Source of the DNA: Pseudomonas sp. Os17
GTDB taxonomy: Bacteria > Pseudomonadota > Gammaproteobacteria > Pseudomonadales > Pseudomonadaceae
Direction: 5' to 3'
Length of the DNA stretch: 64,000 nucleotides
Assembly (NCBI RefSeq): GCF_001547895.1
Contig: NZ_AP014627.1
Span: forward strand, 6,388,001-6,452,000
Each line of letters opens with the position of its first letter. The first letter of the stretch is position 1. The translations under genes and the position numbers were made by a program. Below are positions 10,603-20,994 of the stretch, one piece after another. The notes beneath the pieces were generated by a model. The model was not told the origin of the DNA. It searched no databases and was given only the letters and a program-made list of their open reading frames with translations.

Positions 10603-10998
10603 TCAGGCTTCGTCCTTGAACTGGTCCTTGACGTATTTGATCTCGGTACGGCCGTGGGGTGCCGGCAGGCCGTCTTCACCGAGGTTGACGAAGACCATCT
10701 TCTCGACGGTGAGAATGGATTTGCGGGTGATCTTGTTACGCACTTCGCACGTCAGGGTGATGGAGGTGCGACCGAACTCGGTGGCGGTGATGCCCAGCTC
10801 GATGATGTCGCCCTGGCGTGAGGCGCTGACGAAGTTGATTTCCGAGATGTACTTGGTGACGACCCGCTGGTTGCCCAGCTGGACAATGGCGTAGATCGCC
10901 GCTTCTTCGTCGATCCAGCGCAACAGACTGCCACCGAACAGCGTGCCGTTGGGGTTGAGGTCTTCGGGCTTGACCCACTTGCGGGTGTGGAAATTCAT
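10603..10998 (-). CDS. Acyl-CoA thioesterase (YciA-like hotdog protein)
   Basis: The 131-residue single hotdog-domain protein contains the family segment NPNGTLFGGSLLRWIDE (residues 14-30) with the catalytic aspartate, followed by the NFVSA strand. YciA-type enzymes are hexameric and hydrolyse acyl-CoA thioesters in the cytoplasm. ATG 10998 is chosen for GGAG on the minus strand; an open frame extends upstream without protein-like features. It is divergent from ahcY. Confidence 0.88.
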   Translation of the reverse strand: MNFHTRKWVKPEDLNPNGTLFGGSLLRWIDEEAAIYAIVQLGNQRVVTKYISEINFVSASRQGDIIELGITATEFGRTSITLTCEVRNKITRKSILTVEKMVFVNLGEDGLPAPHGRTEIKYVKDQFKDEA

Positions 10999-11190
10999 GG
11001 GGGACTCCAAGGTGCTTGAACGAGTGCAATTGACGCTCCCAGCTTCAAGTTTCAAGCCACAAGCTGCAAGTAAAAACCGACCTGCTCTTACTTGCTGCTT
11101 GTGGCTTGCACCTTGCTGCTTAAAGAAAGCTATAATCGCCACCGTTTCAAAACGGTCATCTGCACCTGATACCGTTTTCCCGCCACCTGT
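10999..11190 (+). promoter_or_regulatory. ahcY promoter region with CAAGC-rich inverted repeat
   Basis: A perfect TATAAT lies at 11131-11136; TTGCAC (11106-11111) is a possible -35 box at a long 19-bp spacing. Upstream, 11053-11073 and 11088-11108 are inverted copies (20 of 21 positions) made of CAAG/CTTG units. The thioesterase gene reads away to the left. Nothing else was seen. Confidence 0.7.
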
Positions 11191-12724
<1,534 letters not shown>

Positions 12725-12913
12725 GAGCAGCTGCAAGCGTTGAGCTTCACGCGGCAAGCCAGGGCCACAAGCCGGGCTTGCCGCACAAAGCCTCACGCTT
12801 CGCCCCTATTTGCTTAAACAGCGTCAGGCAACGAGCTCCAGGAACAGGAGACGAGCGCACCCACGCTTCTCCTGGACCTTGCGGCTTGCGGCTTGTAGCT
12901 GGAGGTTCCCTCC
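12725..12913. repeat. CAAGC/GCTTG-rich intergenic repeat between ahcY and metF
   Basis: The spacer is built from CAAGC, GCTTG and CTTGCGG units (for example 12768-12782 and 12879-12897), able to form several hairpins. The same sequence style occurs at 11041-11112 and 54945-55025. A strong GGAGG (12901-12905) for metF ends it. It may attenuate or punctuate the ahcY-metF transcript. Confidence 0.6.
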
Positions 12914-13759
12914 ATGTCCCAAGAACGTCGTTACAGCTTCGAGTTCTTCCCCACCAAGACCGATGCTGGACATGAAAAACTGCTCGCCACTGCCCGTCAG
13001 CTGGCCGGCTACAACCCCGACTTCTTCTCCTGCACCTACGGCGCCGGCGGCTCGACCCGTGATCGTACGGTCAACACCGTGCTGCAACTGGAGAGCGAAG
13101 TAAAAATTCCCGCGGCGCCGCATCTGTCCTGCGTCGGCGACAGCAAGGACGACCTGCGCGGCCTGCTCAAGCAGTACCAGGCAGCCGGCATCAAGCGCAT
13201 CGTCGCCCTGCGTGGCGACCTGCCTTCGGGCATGGGCATGGCCAGCGGCGAACTGCGCCACGCCAACGACCTGGTGAGTTTCATTCGCGAAGAGACTGGC
13301 AGCCACTTCCATATCGAAGTCGCCGCCTACCCGGAAATGCACCCACAGGCGCGCAATTTCGAAGACGATCTTCGCAACTTCGCCCGCAAGGCCAATGCCG
13401 GTGCCGACAGCGCGATCACCCAGTACTTCTTCAACGCCGACAGCTACTTCTACTTCGTCGAGCGCGTGCAGAAGATGGGCGTGAACATCCCGATCGTGCC
13501 GGGCATCATGCCCATCACCAACTACAGCAAGCTGGCGCGCTTCTCCGACGCCTGCGGCGCCGAGATCCCGCGCTGGATCCGCAAGCAGCTGGAAGCCTAC
13601 GGCGACGACAGCGCCAGCATTCAGGCTTTTGGCGAGCAGGTGATTAGCGAAATGTGTGAACGCCTGCTGCAAGGCGGAGCACCAGGGCTGCACTTCTACA
13701 CCCTGAACCAGGCCGACCCGAGCCTGGCGATCTGGAACAACCTGAAGCTGCCGCGCTGA
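12914..13759 (+). CDS. metF: 5,10-Methylenetetrahydrofolate reductase
   Basis: MetF is a FAD enzyme that makes 5-methyltetrahydrofolate for methionine synthesis. The 281-residue protein starts with the family segment FEFFPTK (residues 8-14) and contains RGDLP (near 103) and ITQYFFNA (near 170). It probably shares the riboswitch-controlled transcript of ahcY, which would tie folate methyl supply to SAH level. A terminator follows. Confidence 0.96.
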   Translation: MSQERRYSFEFFPTKTDAGHEKLLATARQLAGYNPDFFSCTYGAGGSTRDRTVNTVLQLESEVKIPAAPHLSCVGDSKDDLRGLLKQYQAAGIKRIVALRGDLPSGMGMASGELRHANDLVSFIREETGSHFHIEVAAYPEMHPQARNFEDDLRNFARKANAGADSAITQYFFNADSYFYFVERVQKMGVNIPIVPGIMPITNYSKLARFSDACGAEIPRWIRKQLEAYGDDSASIQAFGEQVISEMCERLLQGGAPGLHFYTLNQADPSLAIWNNLKLPR

Positions 13760-13775
13760 TCGGCAAAGCCTCACC

Positions 13776-13805
13776 AGGCCCCGGCACAGACGGGGCCTTT
13801 TTATT
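13776..13805 (+). terminator. Rho-independent terminator of metF
   Basis: AGGCCCCG and CGGGGCCT pair around GCACAGA, followed by five T residues. Confidence 0.9.
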
Positions 13806-13878
13806 TGCATCAGCCTTGAACTAGAGCGGCTGGCGCTGCCCCTAGCAATTGCATGATCTCCCGTCGTAATCTCCAGCA

Positions 13879-14676
13879 ATGTCTGTCATTGCCCGGCTGC
13901 TGATCACCCTTCTCTGCACTTGCCTGAGCCTCGCGGCCCATGGCGAGAAGCTGCGTATTGTCACCGAGCCCTGGGCGCCCTACGTCTACGAAGAAAACGG
14001 CAAGGTCCTGGGGCTGGACTACGAAACCACGGCCATTGTCTTTCAGCGCCTGGGGATAGATGTGGAATGGCAATTCCTGCCCTGGAAGCGCTGCCTGGCG
14101 ATGCTGGAAACCGGCCAGGCCGACGGGGCCCTGGACATCTTTCACAGCGACCAGCGCGACAGCACCCTGCTCTACCCCAGCGAGCCCCTGTCGGACGTCG
14201 AGTTCGTGATGTTCTACGCCAAGCAGCGCCCCCATCCGTTCAAGCATCTGGATGAGCTCAAGGGCCTGACCATCGGCACCTCGCCCGGCTACCTGTACAG
14301 CGATGACTTCAGTCAATCGACCCTGTTCAAACGCGAACCGGCACCGACCCACGAAGCCAACTTCGGCAAGCTGCTGCTGGGGCGGATTGACCTGCTGATC
14401 ACCGACAAACGGGTCGGCCAGCACCTGCTGGACAGCTTGGGCATCCGCGATCAGGTCAGCCAGAACTCCACCGTCATCAGCCGCCAGAGCCAGTACCTGG
14501 CGCTGCGCCGCAATGCCGGAATGGACCTGCTGGTGCAACGCTTCGGCGCCGAACTCAAGCGCTTCAAGCGCGAACCGGCCTACGCCGAATTGAGCGCCAA
14601 GTACGGCGCGGAACCCATTCTGCCCCCTGTCAGGTCCTCATCCACCCGAGAGTCAGAAAAAACCGTTGAGCAGTAG
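13879..14676 (+). CDS. Periplasmic solute-binding protein (amino-acid type)
   Basis: The 265-residue protein has a signal peptide (cleaved near AAHGEK, residue 23). An extracellular solute-binding family 3 fold follows: WAPYVYEENGKVLGLDYE at the start of lobe 1 and FPLPW-type motif FLPWKRCLAMLE near residue 65. No permease or ATPase is adjacent, so it is an orphan. The ligand is unknown. No clear Shine-Dalgarno precedes the ATG at 13879. Confidence 0.75.
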   Translation: MSVIARLLITLLCTCLSLAAHGEKLRIVTEPWAPYVYEENGKVLGLDYETTAIVFQRLGIDVEWQFLPWKRCLAMLETGQADGALDIFHSDQRDSTLLYPSEPLSDVEFVMFYAKQRPHPFKHLDELKGLTIGTSPGYLYSDDFSQSTLFKREPAPTHEANFGKLLLGRIDLLITDKRVGQHLLDSLGIRDQVSQNSTVISRQSQYLALRRNAGMDLLVQRFGAELKRFKREPAYAELSAKYGAEPILPPVRSSSTRESEKTVEQ

Positions 14677-14917
14677 GAAAGCAGCGCACATCGAATGCTC
14701 TGTTATACTCCGGCCTCCCGCCAGGCTCACGCCCGGACGCTGGACCCTGTTCAAGGCCTCTCCACCCCGCTACGGCGCAGCCATCCGGCCCGCGCGAGCC
14801 ACCGGTGAATGAGCCTTCAGGCCAGCAGGACCGGACGGGATTGCGTCCTCTTAAACGCCATTCACGCTCGGCAAGATTATCCCTTTGGGCCAAGCCCTCA
14901 CTAAAACAGGATTACTC
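14677..14917 (+). promoter_or_regulatory. Promoter and long leader of rhlE
   Basis: TATACT (14704-14709) is a good -10 box and would give a 5' leader of about 200 nt. The leader is GC-rich and can pair with itself (for example around 14717-14770). The ribosome binding site is weak. Long leaders are common at RNA-helicase genes that regulate themselves; that role here is inference. Confidence 0.5.
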
Positions 14918-16783
14918 ATGTCCTTTGCTTCCCTCGGTCTCTCCGAGGCTTTAGTCGGCGCCATCGAAGCCGCCGGCTACACCCAGCCTACTCCGGTGCA
15001 ACAGCGGGCCATCCCCGCCGTGTTGCAAGGTCGCGATCTGATGGTCGCGGCACAGACAGGTACTGGTAAAACCGGCGGTTTCGCCCTTCCGATCCTGGAG
15101 CGGTTGTTTCCCAACGGTCACCCGGACAAATCCCAGCGTCACGGCCCGCGCCAACCCCGCGTCCTGGTCCTGACCCCGACTCGCGAACTGGCCGCGCAAG
15201 TGCATGACAGCTTCAAGCTGTACGCCCGCGACCTGAAGTTCGTCAGCGCCTGCATCTTCGGCGGCGTCGGCATGAACCCCCAAGTCCAGGCCATGGCCCG
15301 TGGCGTGGACGTGCTGGTGGCGTGCCCCGGCCGTCTGCTGGACCTGGCCGGCCAAGGCAGCGTCGACCTGTCCCACGTGGAAATCCTCGTGCTCGACGAA
15401 GCCGACCGCATGCTCGACATGGGCTTCGTGCATGACGTGAAGAAAGTCCTCGCGCGCCTGCCGGCCAAGCGCCAGAACCTGCTGTTCTCCGCGACCTTCT
15501 CCAAGGACATCACGGACCTGGCCGGCAAGCTGCTGCACAACCCCGAGCGCATCGAAGTCACTCCGCCCAACACCACGGTGGAGCGCATCGAGCAGCGGGT
15601 GTTCCGCCTGCCCGCCAGCCACAAACGCTCGCTGCTGGCGCACCTGATCACCGCCGGCGCCTGGGAACAGGTCCTGGTGTTCACCCGCACCAAGCATGGC
15701 GCCAACCGCCTGGCCGAGTACCTGGACAAGCACGGCCTGAGCGCCGTGGCGATCCACGGCAACAAGAGCCAGAACGCCCGCACCAAGGCCCTGGCCGACT
15801 TCAAGGCCGGCGACGTGCGGATCCTGGTGGCCACCGATATCGCCGCTCGCGGCCTGGATATCGACCAATTGCCCCACGTGGTCAACTTCGAGCTGCCTAA
15901 CGTCGACGAAGACTACGTGCACCGTATCGGTCGTACCGGCCGTGCCGGTCGCTCGGGCGAGGCCATCTCCCTGGTGGCCCCGGACGAAGAAAAACTGCTG
16001 AAAAGCATCGAGCGCATGACCAAGCAGAAGATCGCCGATGGCGACCTGATGGGCTTCGATGCCAGCGCCGTGGAAGCCGAGAAGCCGGAAGTGCGCGAGC
16101 GTCCGGACGTACGCAACCCGCGCAATCCTCGCGGCCCACGTGGCGACGGCCCGAACGGCGGCGGTGGCGGCGGTGGTCGCAAGGACAAGGGCAAGGACAA
16201 GGGCGGCAAAGACAAGCCGGCCCGTGGCGAACGCCCGGCCCGCGAGCAGAAGCCCCGCGAAGGCACCCCGGCTCGCGAACAGCGCCAGCCGACGCCCCGT
16301 GCCGATCGGGCACCGGACGAGTTCCTCGACGACGACGTGGACAACTTCGGTAACCGCGCCGACTACGTCAGCCCCTACCAGAACAAGAACAACCAGGGCC
16401 GCGGCCGCCGTCCAGGGGCTCCGGCCCTGGGTGCAGGCGCCGGTGCCGGCAATCCGCCTCGCGGCGGCGGCCAGGGTCGCTCCGGTAGCCCGCGCAACAG
16501 CAACGGCAGCACCACCGGCACCGCACCCGCCAAGCGCAGCGGCGGTCCACGCAACGGCGCCCCGCGTGACAGCCAGGGCCGTCGCGACGAATCGCGCAAT
16601 CGCCGGCCGAACCGTGACGATCAGGCCCGCCAGGAGCCTGCGGTGCAGAACCCTCGGAGCAACCAGCCGAAGATCATGCACAAAGAGTCCAAGATCGATC
16701 GTTTCCCGACGCCTGAGCAACTGGACCAGTTGCCAAGCCGTCCACGGGGCGAGAAGCCGGCGCTGCTGACCCGCAATCGCTGA
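14918..16783 (+). CDS. rhlE: DEAD-box RNA helicase, RhlE type
   Basis: The 621-residue cytoplasmic helicase unwinds RNA with ATP. The Q motif region TQPTPVQQ, Walker A AQTGTGKT (near residue 45), DEAD (near 160), SAT and the C-terminal [13 protein letters not shown] (near 335) are all present. From about residue 385 a long low-complexity tail of roughly 235 residues follows, rich in Arg, Gly, Pro, Asn and Lys, expected to be disordered and RNA-binding. ATG 14918 begins the conserved N-terminus; an upstream frame to 14885 adds 11 residues without support. A terminator follows at 16800. Confidence 0.93.
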   Translation: MSFASLGLSEALVGAIEAAGYTQPTPVQQRAIPAVLQGRDLMVAAQTGTGKTGGFALPILERLFPNGHPDKSQRHGPRQPRVLVLTPTRELAAQVHDSFKLYARDLKFVSACIFGGVGMNPQVQAMARGVDVLVACPGRLLDLAGQGSVDLSHVEILVLDEADRMLDMGFVHDVKKVLARLPAKRQNLLFSATFSKDITDLAGKLLHNPERIEVTPPNTTVERIEQRVFRLPASHKRSLLAHLITAGAWEQVLVFTRTKHGANRLAEYLDKHGLSAVAIHGNKSQNARTKALADFKAGDVRILVATDIAARGLDIDQLPHVVNFELPNVDEDYVHRIGRTGRAGRSGEAISLVAPDEEKLLKSIERMTKQKIADGDLMGFDASAVEAEKPEVRERPDVRNPRNPRGPRGDGPNGGGGGGGRKDKGKDKGGKDKPARGERPAREQKPREGTPAREQRQPTPRADRAPDEFLDDDVDNFGNRADYVSPYQNKNNQGRGRRPGAPALGAGAGAGNPPRGGGQGRSGSPRNSNGSTTGTAPAKRSGGPRNGAPRDSQGRRDESRNRRPNRDDQARQEPAVQNPRSNQPKIMHKESKIDRFPTPEQLDQLPSRPRGEKPALLTRNR

Positions 16784-16799
16784 GTCACCGCGCTGAAAT

Positions 16800-16840
16800 G
16801 AAAAACGCCCCTGGTCGCAAGACCCGGGGCGTTTTTTGTG
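16800..16840 (+). terminator. Terminator of rhlE
   Basis: AAAAACGCCCC and GGGGCGTTTTTT flank a stem TGGTC/GACC; the hairpin is symmetrical and could act on both strands. Confidence 0.9.
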
Positions 16841-16862
16841 GGGGCTGGTCGAGAGTGCTTTC

Positions 16863-16886
16863 TGTAGCCGCTGCCGCAGGCTGCGA
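16863..16886 (+). repeat. 24-bp repeat, copy 1 (REP type B)
   Basis: This sequence, beginning TGTAGCCGCTGCCGC and ending GCTGCGA, recurs exactly in inverted orientation at 17055-17078 and in direct orientation at 60110-60133. Confidence 0.85.
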
Positions 16887-16942
16887 ACGACGGGGAACTC
16901 GGCGCAAGGGCCTGCCAGGCTCACCGGGTTGCATGACGGGCA

Positions 16943-16982
16943 ATAAAAAACGCCCCCGATTTGTGGTCGGGGGCGCTTTTTT
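16943..16982. terminator. Bidirectional terminator before yceI
   Basis: AAAAAACGCCCCCGA and TCGGGGGCG pair around TTTGTGG, with a T run after (16977-16983) and an A run before (16946-16951). It can serve rhlE readthrough and the convergent yceI-cybB pair. Confidence 0.85.
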
Positions 16983-17054
16983 TGCCTTGGCGCAGGTTGC
17001 GATCGGTCCAATACGGGCTGTGCGAATTGAATCGCGGAGGCCCTGCGGGCCTTG

Positions 17055-17078
17055 TCGCAGCCTGCGGCAGCGGCTACA
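17055..17078 (-). repeat. 24-bp repeat, copy 2 (REP type B)
   Basis: Exact inverted copy of 16863-16886, lying ten bases from the stop codon of yceI. The two copies flank the bidirectional terminator. Confidence 0.85.
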
Positions 17079-17087
17079 GGCGAAGCA

Positions 17088-17684
17088 TTACTTCGCTTTC
17101 ACACCTTCAAAGCTGATGTACAGGTCGACGTTGTTGGACGCCGGGCCCAGGTCCATCATCTTGCCGAAATCCTGGCGATTGATGCTGGTGGTGCCTTCGA
17201 AGCCGGCACGGTAGCCGCCCCATGGATCCTTGCCTTCACCCAGGAAAGTGGCCTTGACCACGACCGGCTTGGTCACGCCGTGCAGGGTCAGGTCGCCCGC
17301 CACGTCGGCGGTCAGCTTGCCATCGGCATTCTTGCCGGTGGGCTTGACGCTGGTGGAGACGAACTTGGCATCGGCAAACTTGCTGGATTCCAGGAAGTCC
17401 TTGCTGGTGATGTGCTTGTCACGTTCGGCGTGATTGGTGAACACGCTGGCGGTGCGCACGTTGACTTCGATCTTGGCGTCTTCCGGCTTGGCCGCGTCGA
17501 AGCTGAACTTGCCGTCCAGGTCCTTGAAGGTACCGGTGATGAAGCTGTAGCCCAGGTGGCTGATCTTGAAGTCGACGAAGGCGTGCTGGCCTTCCTTGTC
17601 GATCACGTAGTCCGCTGCCATCACTTGACCGGCCGCCAATACAGCAGAACCGATGGCCAATGCGGCGAGAGTCTTTTTCAACAT
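17088..17684 (-). CDS. YceI-family periplasmic protein
   Basis: The 198-residue product has a clear signal peptide (about 1-22, ending VMAAD) and the YceI lipocalin-like fold: [28 protein letters not shown]. YceI proteins bind polyisoprenoids and in many genomes pair with cytochrome b561, as here. Start 17684 keeps the signal peptide intact, with AAAGGAA upstream; an ATG at 17717 overlaps the end of cybB. It is the second gene of a cybB-yceI operon. Confidence 0.92.
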   Translation of the reverse strand: MLKKTLAALAIGSAVLAAGQVMAADYVIDKEGQHAFVDFKISHLGYSFITGTFKDLDGKFSFDAAKPEDAKIEVNVRTASVFTNHAERDKHITSKDFLESSKFADAKFVSTSVKPTGKNADGKLTADVAGDLTLHGVTKPVVVKATFLGEGKDPWGGYRAGFEGTTSINRQDFGKMMDLGPASNNVDLYISFEGVKAK

Positions 17685-17716
17685 GCTTTCTATTCCTTTT
17701 GAGTCAAGGTTGAACA

Positions 17717-18268
17717 TCAGGCTTTGCGACCCAGCATACGGGTGAGGGTCGCATCACGATCGATAAAGTGGTGCTTCAAGGCGGCCAGGCCATGGATGCC
17801 GGCGAAAATCACCAGCGCCCAGGCCAGGTACAGATGCACCACACCTGCTACATCTGCCTGGTCCGGCAGTCCGGAAACCAGGGCAGGAACTTCAAACAAG
17901 CCAAACACCGGGATACCCACGCCGTCTGCGGTGGAAATCAGGTAGCCGGCAATCATCACCGCGAACAGACCCAAGTACAGGAACCCATGTCCCAACTTGG
18001 CCCCCAGGCGGGTCAGACGTCCATGGTTGGCCGGCGCTGGCGGCGGAGGGCTGACAAACCGCCACAACACCCGCAGCAGCATGATCGCGAACAGCGTCAG
18101 GCCAATGCTCTTGTGCAGGTCCGGCGCGTCTTTGCGCCAGGTGCTGTAGTAGTCGAGGCCGACCATCCACAGGCCCAGGGCGAACAGACCGAAGACTGCC
18201 AGGGCCACGCCCCAGTGCAGAACAATGCTTACCCAGCCGTAGCGAGAAGAAGAATTACGTAACTGCAT
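17717..18268 (-). CDS. Cytochrome b561
   Basis: The 183-residue inner-membrane protein has four hydrophobic segments with haem-ligand histidines in [33 protein letters not shown] and [12 protein letters not shown]. CybB-type proteins move electrons between quinone and periplasmic partners. The start is chosen at 18268 because AGGA is 8 bases upstream; another ATG at 18277 is too close to it. It heads the operon with yceI, 32 bp before the yceI start. Confidence 0.9.
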   Translation of the reverse strand: MQLRNSSSRYGWVSIVLHWGVALAVFGLFALGLWMVGLDYYSTWRKDAPDLHKSIGLTLFAIMLLRVLWRFVSPPPPAPANHGRLTRLGAKLGHGFLYLGLFAVMIAGYLISTADGVGIPVFGLFEVPALVSGLPDQADVAGVVHLYLAWALVIFAGIHGLAALKHHFIDRDATLTRMLGRKA

Positions 18269-18587
18269 CAGTTGCATCCTGTAAGAAACGCTGACCAAGA
18301 CTAGCGATTTACCTATCGAATTAAAGCGAAAAAATTTGCTTTGAAATATCGAGAAATACGATCAGTACTCTGGGCTCAGGGTATTAAGAAAAGATTAAGG
18401 GCATTTTCTGACGCTTTCGAGGCCATCGCCACCCGTGCCCTGGCAGCGAGCGGCTACGTCTTTACCCCTGGGTCGCGCCGTCCCCGGTTGCCGCCCTGCA
18501 CAATAGGTTGTCCCGCGGCCATGCATTGCATAGGCTTGCCCGATTGTTCGCCCGCCCCCTCAGCGAGCTGCCTCCAGGAGACTGTAC
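18269..18587. other. Divergent region cybB / bioA
   Basis: 319 bp without a gene. The left part (18318-18400) is AT-rich and contains AAAGC/GCTTT arms (18324-18343), a likely promoter or operator zone for cybB. The right part is GC-rich and leads to bioA; no strong bioA promoter was found. AGGAG lies just before the bioA ATG. Confidence 0.5.
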
Positions 18588-19994
18588 ATGGGCCTGAATA
18601 ACCAGTGGATGCAACGCGATCTTGCGGTGTTGTGGCATCCCTGCACCCAGATGAAAGACCACGAACAACTGCCGTTGATCCCGATCAAGCGCGGTGAAGG
18701 CGTCTGGCTGGAAGACTTCGAAGGCAAACGTTACCTGGATGCCGTCAGTTCCTGGTGGGTCAACGTCTTCGGCCACGCCAACCCGCGCATCAACCAGCGC
18801 ATCAAGGACCAGGTGGACCAGTTGGAACACGTGATCCTCGCCGGTTTCAGCCACCAACCGGTGATCGAGCTGTCCGAGCGCCTGGTGCAGATCACCCCCG
18901 AAGGCCTGACCCGCTGCTTCTACGCCGACAACGGTTCGTCGTGCATCGAAGTGGCGATGAAGATGAGCTTCCACTACTGGATCAACCGCGGCCAACCGAA
19001 CAAGAAGCGCTTCGTCACCCTGAGCAACAGCTACCACGGCGAAACCATCGCCGCGATGTCGGTGGGCGACGTGCCGCTGTTCACCGAAACCTACAAGGCC
19101 CTGCTGCTGGACACCCTCAAGGTGCCGAGCCCGGACTGCTACCTGCGGCCCGACGGCATGAGCTGGGAAGAACACTCGCGAAACATGTTCGCCGCCATGG
19201 AACAGACCCTCGCCGAACACCACGACACGGTAGCCGCGGTCATCGTCGAGCCATTGATCCAGGGCGCCGGCGGCATGCGCATGTACCACCCGGTGTACCT
19301 CAAGCTGCTGCGCGAAGCCTGCGACCGCTACGGCGTGCACCTGATCCACGACGAGATCGCCGTCGGCTTCGGCCGCACCGGCACGATGTTCGCCTGCGAA
19401 CAGGCCGGCATCCGCCCGGACTTCCTGTGCCTGTCCAAGGCCCTGACCGGCGGCTACCTGCCCCTGGCCGCGTGCATGACCACCGACGACGTCTACAGCG
19501 CCTTCTACGACGACTACCCGACCCTGCGCGCCTTCCTCCACTCCCACAGCTACACCGGCAACCCGCTGGCCTGTGCGGCGGCCCTGGCGACCCTGGACAT
19601 CTTCGAGCAGGACAACGTCATCGCCAACAACCGCGCCCTGTCCCAGCGCATGGCCAGCGCCACCGCGCACCTGGTGGACCACCCCCACGTCGCCGAAGTG
19701 CGCCAGACCGGCATGGTCCTGGCCATCGAGATGGTCCAGGACAAGGCCGGCAAGGCCGCCTACCCCTGGCAGGAGCGGCGTGGCCTGAAGGTGTTCCAGC
19801 ACGCCCTGGAGCGCGGTGCGCTGCTGCGTCCCCTGGGCAGCGTGGTGTACTTCCTGCCGCCCTACGTGATCACCCCGGAGCAGATCGACTTCCTCGCCGA
19901 AGTGGCCAGCGAAGGCATCGACATCGCCACCCGCGACAGCGTCAGCGTGGCCGTGCCCAAGGACTTCCACCCGGGCTTTCGCGATCCGGGCTAG
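18588..19994 (+). CDS. bioA: Adenosylmethionine-8-amino-7-oxononanoate aminotransferase
   Basis: BioA makes 7,8-diaminopelargonate in biotin synthesis, using S-adenosylmethionine as amino donor. The 468-residue PLP enzyme shows WHPCTQMKDHE at the N-terminus, NGSSCIEVAMKM (near 123), SYHGETI (near 150) and the PLP lysine Lys284 in LSKALTGGYLPLAA. AGGAG precedes the ATG. The other biotin genes are not in the window. rsmE follows in the same direction after 152 bp. Confidence 0.96.
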   Translation: MGLNNQWMQRDLAVLWHPCTQMKDHEQLPLIPIKRGEGVWLEDFEGKRYLDAVSSWWVNVFGHANPRINQRIKDQVDQLEHVILAGFSHQPVIELSERLVQITPEGLTRCFYADNGSSCIEVAMKMSFHYWINRGQPNKKRFVTLSNSYHGETIAAMSVGDVPLFTETYKALLLDTLKVPSPDCYLRPDGMSWEEHSRNMFAAMEQTLAEHHDTVAAVIVEPLIQGAGGMRMYHPVYLKLLREACDRYGVHLIHDEIAVGFGRTGTMFACEQAGIRPDFLCLSKALTGGYLPLAACMTTDDVYSAFYDDYPTLRAFLHSHSYTGNPLACAAALATLDIFEQDNVIANNRALSQRMASATAHLVDHPHVAEVRQTGMVLAIEMVQDKAGKAAYPWQERRGLKVFQHALERGALLRPLGSVVYFLPPYVITPEQIDFLAEVASEGIDIATRDSVSVAVPKDFHPGFRDPG

Positions 19995-20146
19995 AGCAGG
20001 CCATCAAGGGTGGCGAGGGACCGCGTAGCGGTCCCAAACCAGGCTGAGCACCTCGGCGGCTTCAACGACGGCTTCGCCGCCGAGCGGGAGCCAGCTGCCT
20101 CGCCACAGAAGGCTTTCCACCGATACACATTCAACAGAGAACCCAG
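19995..20146. other. Spacer bioA-rsmE with small hairpin
   Basis: GGGACCGC and GCGGTCCC (about 20018-20036) form an 8-bp hairpin with a short loop soon after bioA; no T run follows. Nothing else was recognised. Confidence 0.5.
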
Positions 20147-20866
20147 ATGAGACTGTCCCGCTTCTTTATCGACGCCCCCCTGAGCCTCGGCGAGCACGAA
20201 CTGCCGGAAGCCCAGGCCCACTACATCGGGCGCGTGCTGCGCATGGCTGAAGGCGATGCGCTGCAAGTGTTCGACGGCTCGGGAACGGAGTTTCGCGGCA
20301 CCCTGGTGGAAGTGGGCAAGAAGCGCGTGCGCGTGCAGCTGGATGAACGCTTTGCCGGCCAGCCAGAGTCGCCGCTGCGGATTCACCTCGGTCAGGGCCT
20401 GTCCCGGGGCGAACGCATGGACTGGGCGATTCAGAAAGCCACGGAGCTGGGGGTCAGCGAGATCACCCCGATCTTCAGCGAGCGCTGCGAAGTGCGGCTC
20501 AAGGACGAACGCGCCGACAAGCGCCTGCTGCACTGGCGCCAGGTGGCCATCAGCGCCTGCGAGCAATGCGGGCGCTCGCAAGTCCCGGTGATTCATCCGC
20601 CCGTGCTGCTGGCGGACTGGATCAAGCAGACCGAGGCCGACCTGAAGCTGGTGCTGCACCCGGTGGCCGAGCCCCTGGAAAGCCATGCCAAACCGCAGAC
20701 CCTGGCCTTCCTGATTGGCCCGGAAGGCGGCCTGTCCGATGCCGAAGTGGAGCAGGCCCACGGCGCCGGCTTCCTGCCCGCCCGCCTCGGCCCTCGCGTG
20801 CTGCGTACCGAAACCGCCCCGGTGGTGGCCCTGGCCGTGGCCCAGCAACTGTGGGGCGATTTCTAA
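20147..20866 (+). CDS. rsmE: 16S rRNA m3U1498 methyltransferase
   Basis: RsmE methylates U1498 of 16S rRNA with SAM. The 239-residue SPOUT-family protein has an N-terminal PUA-like domain and the C-terminal knot with FLIGPEGGLSDAEVE (near residue 187) and LGPRVLRTETAPVVAL (near 212). The bioA-rsmE order is typical of Pseudomonas. Confidence 0.95.
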   Translation: MRLSRFFIDAPLSLGEHELPEAQAHYIGRVLRMAEGDALQVFDGSGTEFRGTLVEVGKKRVRVQLDERFAGQPESPLRIHLGQGLSRGERMDWAIQKATELGVSEITPIFSERCEVRLKDERADKRLLHWRQVAISACEQCGRSQVPVIHPPVLLADWIKQTEADLKLVLHPVAEPLESHAKPQTLAFLIGPEGGLSDAEVEQAHGAGFLPARLGPRVLRTETAPVVALAVAQQLWGDF

Positions 20867-20891
20867 AACAGTCCCCGGTCAAACACCCACC

Positions 20892-20976
20892 GTAGGAGCT
20901 GGCTTGCCAGCGAAGGCGCCCACCAGTCCCGTACACGTCTCAAGGGCCCCTTCGCCGGCAAGCCGGCTCCTACAGG
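20892..20976. repeat. REP pair (type A)
   Basis: GTAGGAGCTGGCTTGCCAGC and its imperfect inverted partner GCCGGCAAGCCGGCTCCTAC frame about 40 bp. They lie between the convergent rsmE and binding-protein genes. Confidence 0.9.
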
Positions 20977-20994
20977 TGGCGGCGCAACAGCCGG

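Noticed and set aside
14885..14917. Upstream extension of RhlE
   Set aside because: Eleven extra residues have no conservation pattern; the family N-terminus MSFASLGLS starts at 14918.
18755..20047. Second plus-strand frame inside bioA
   Set aside because: Arg/Pro-rich shifted frame of bioA; bioA itself has all BioA motifs.
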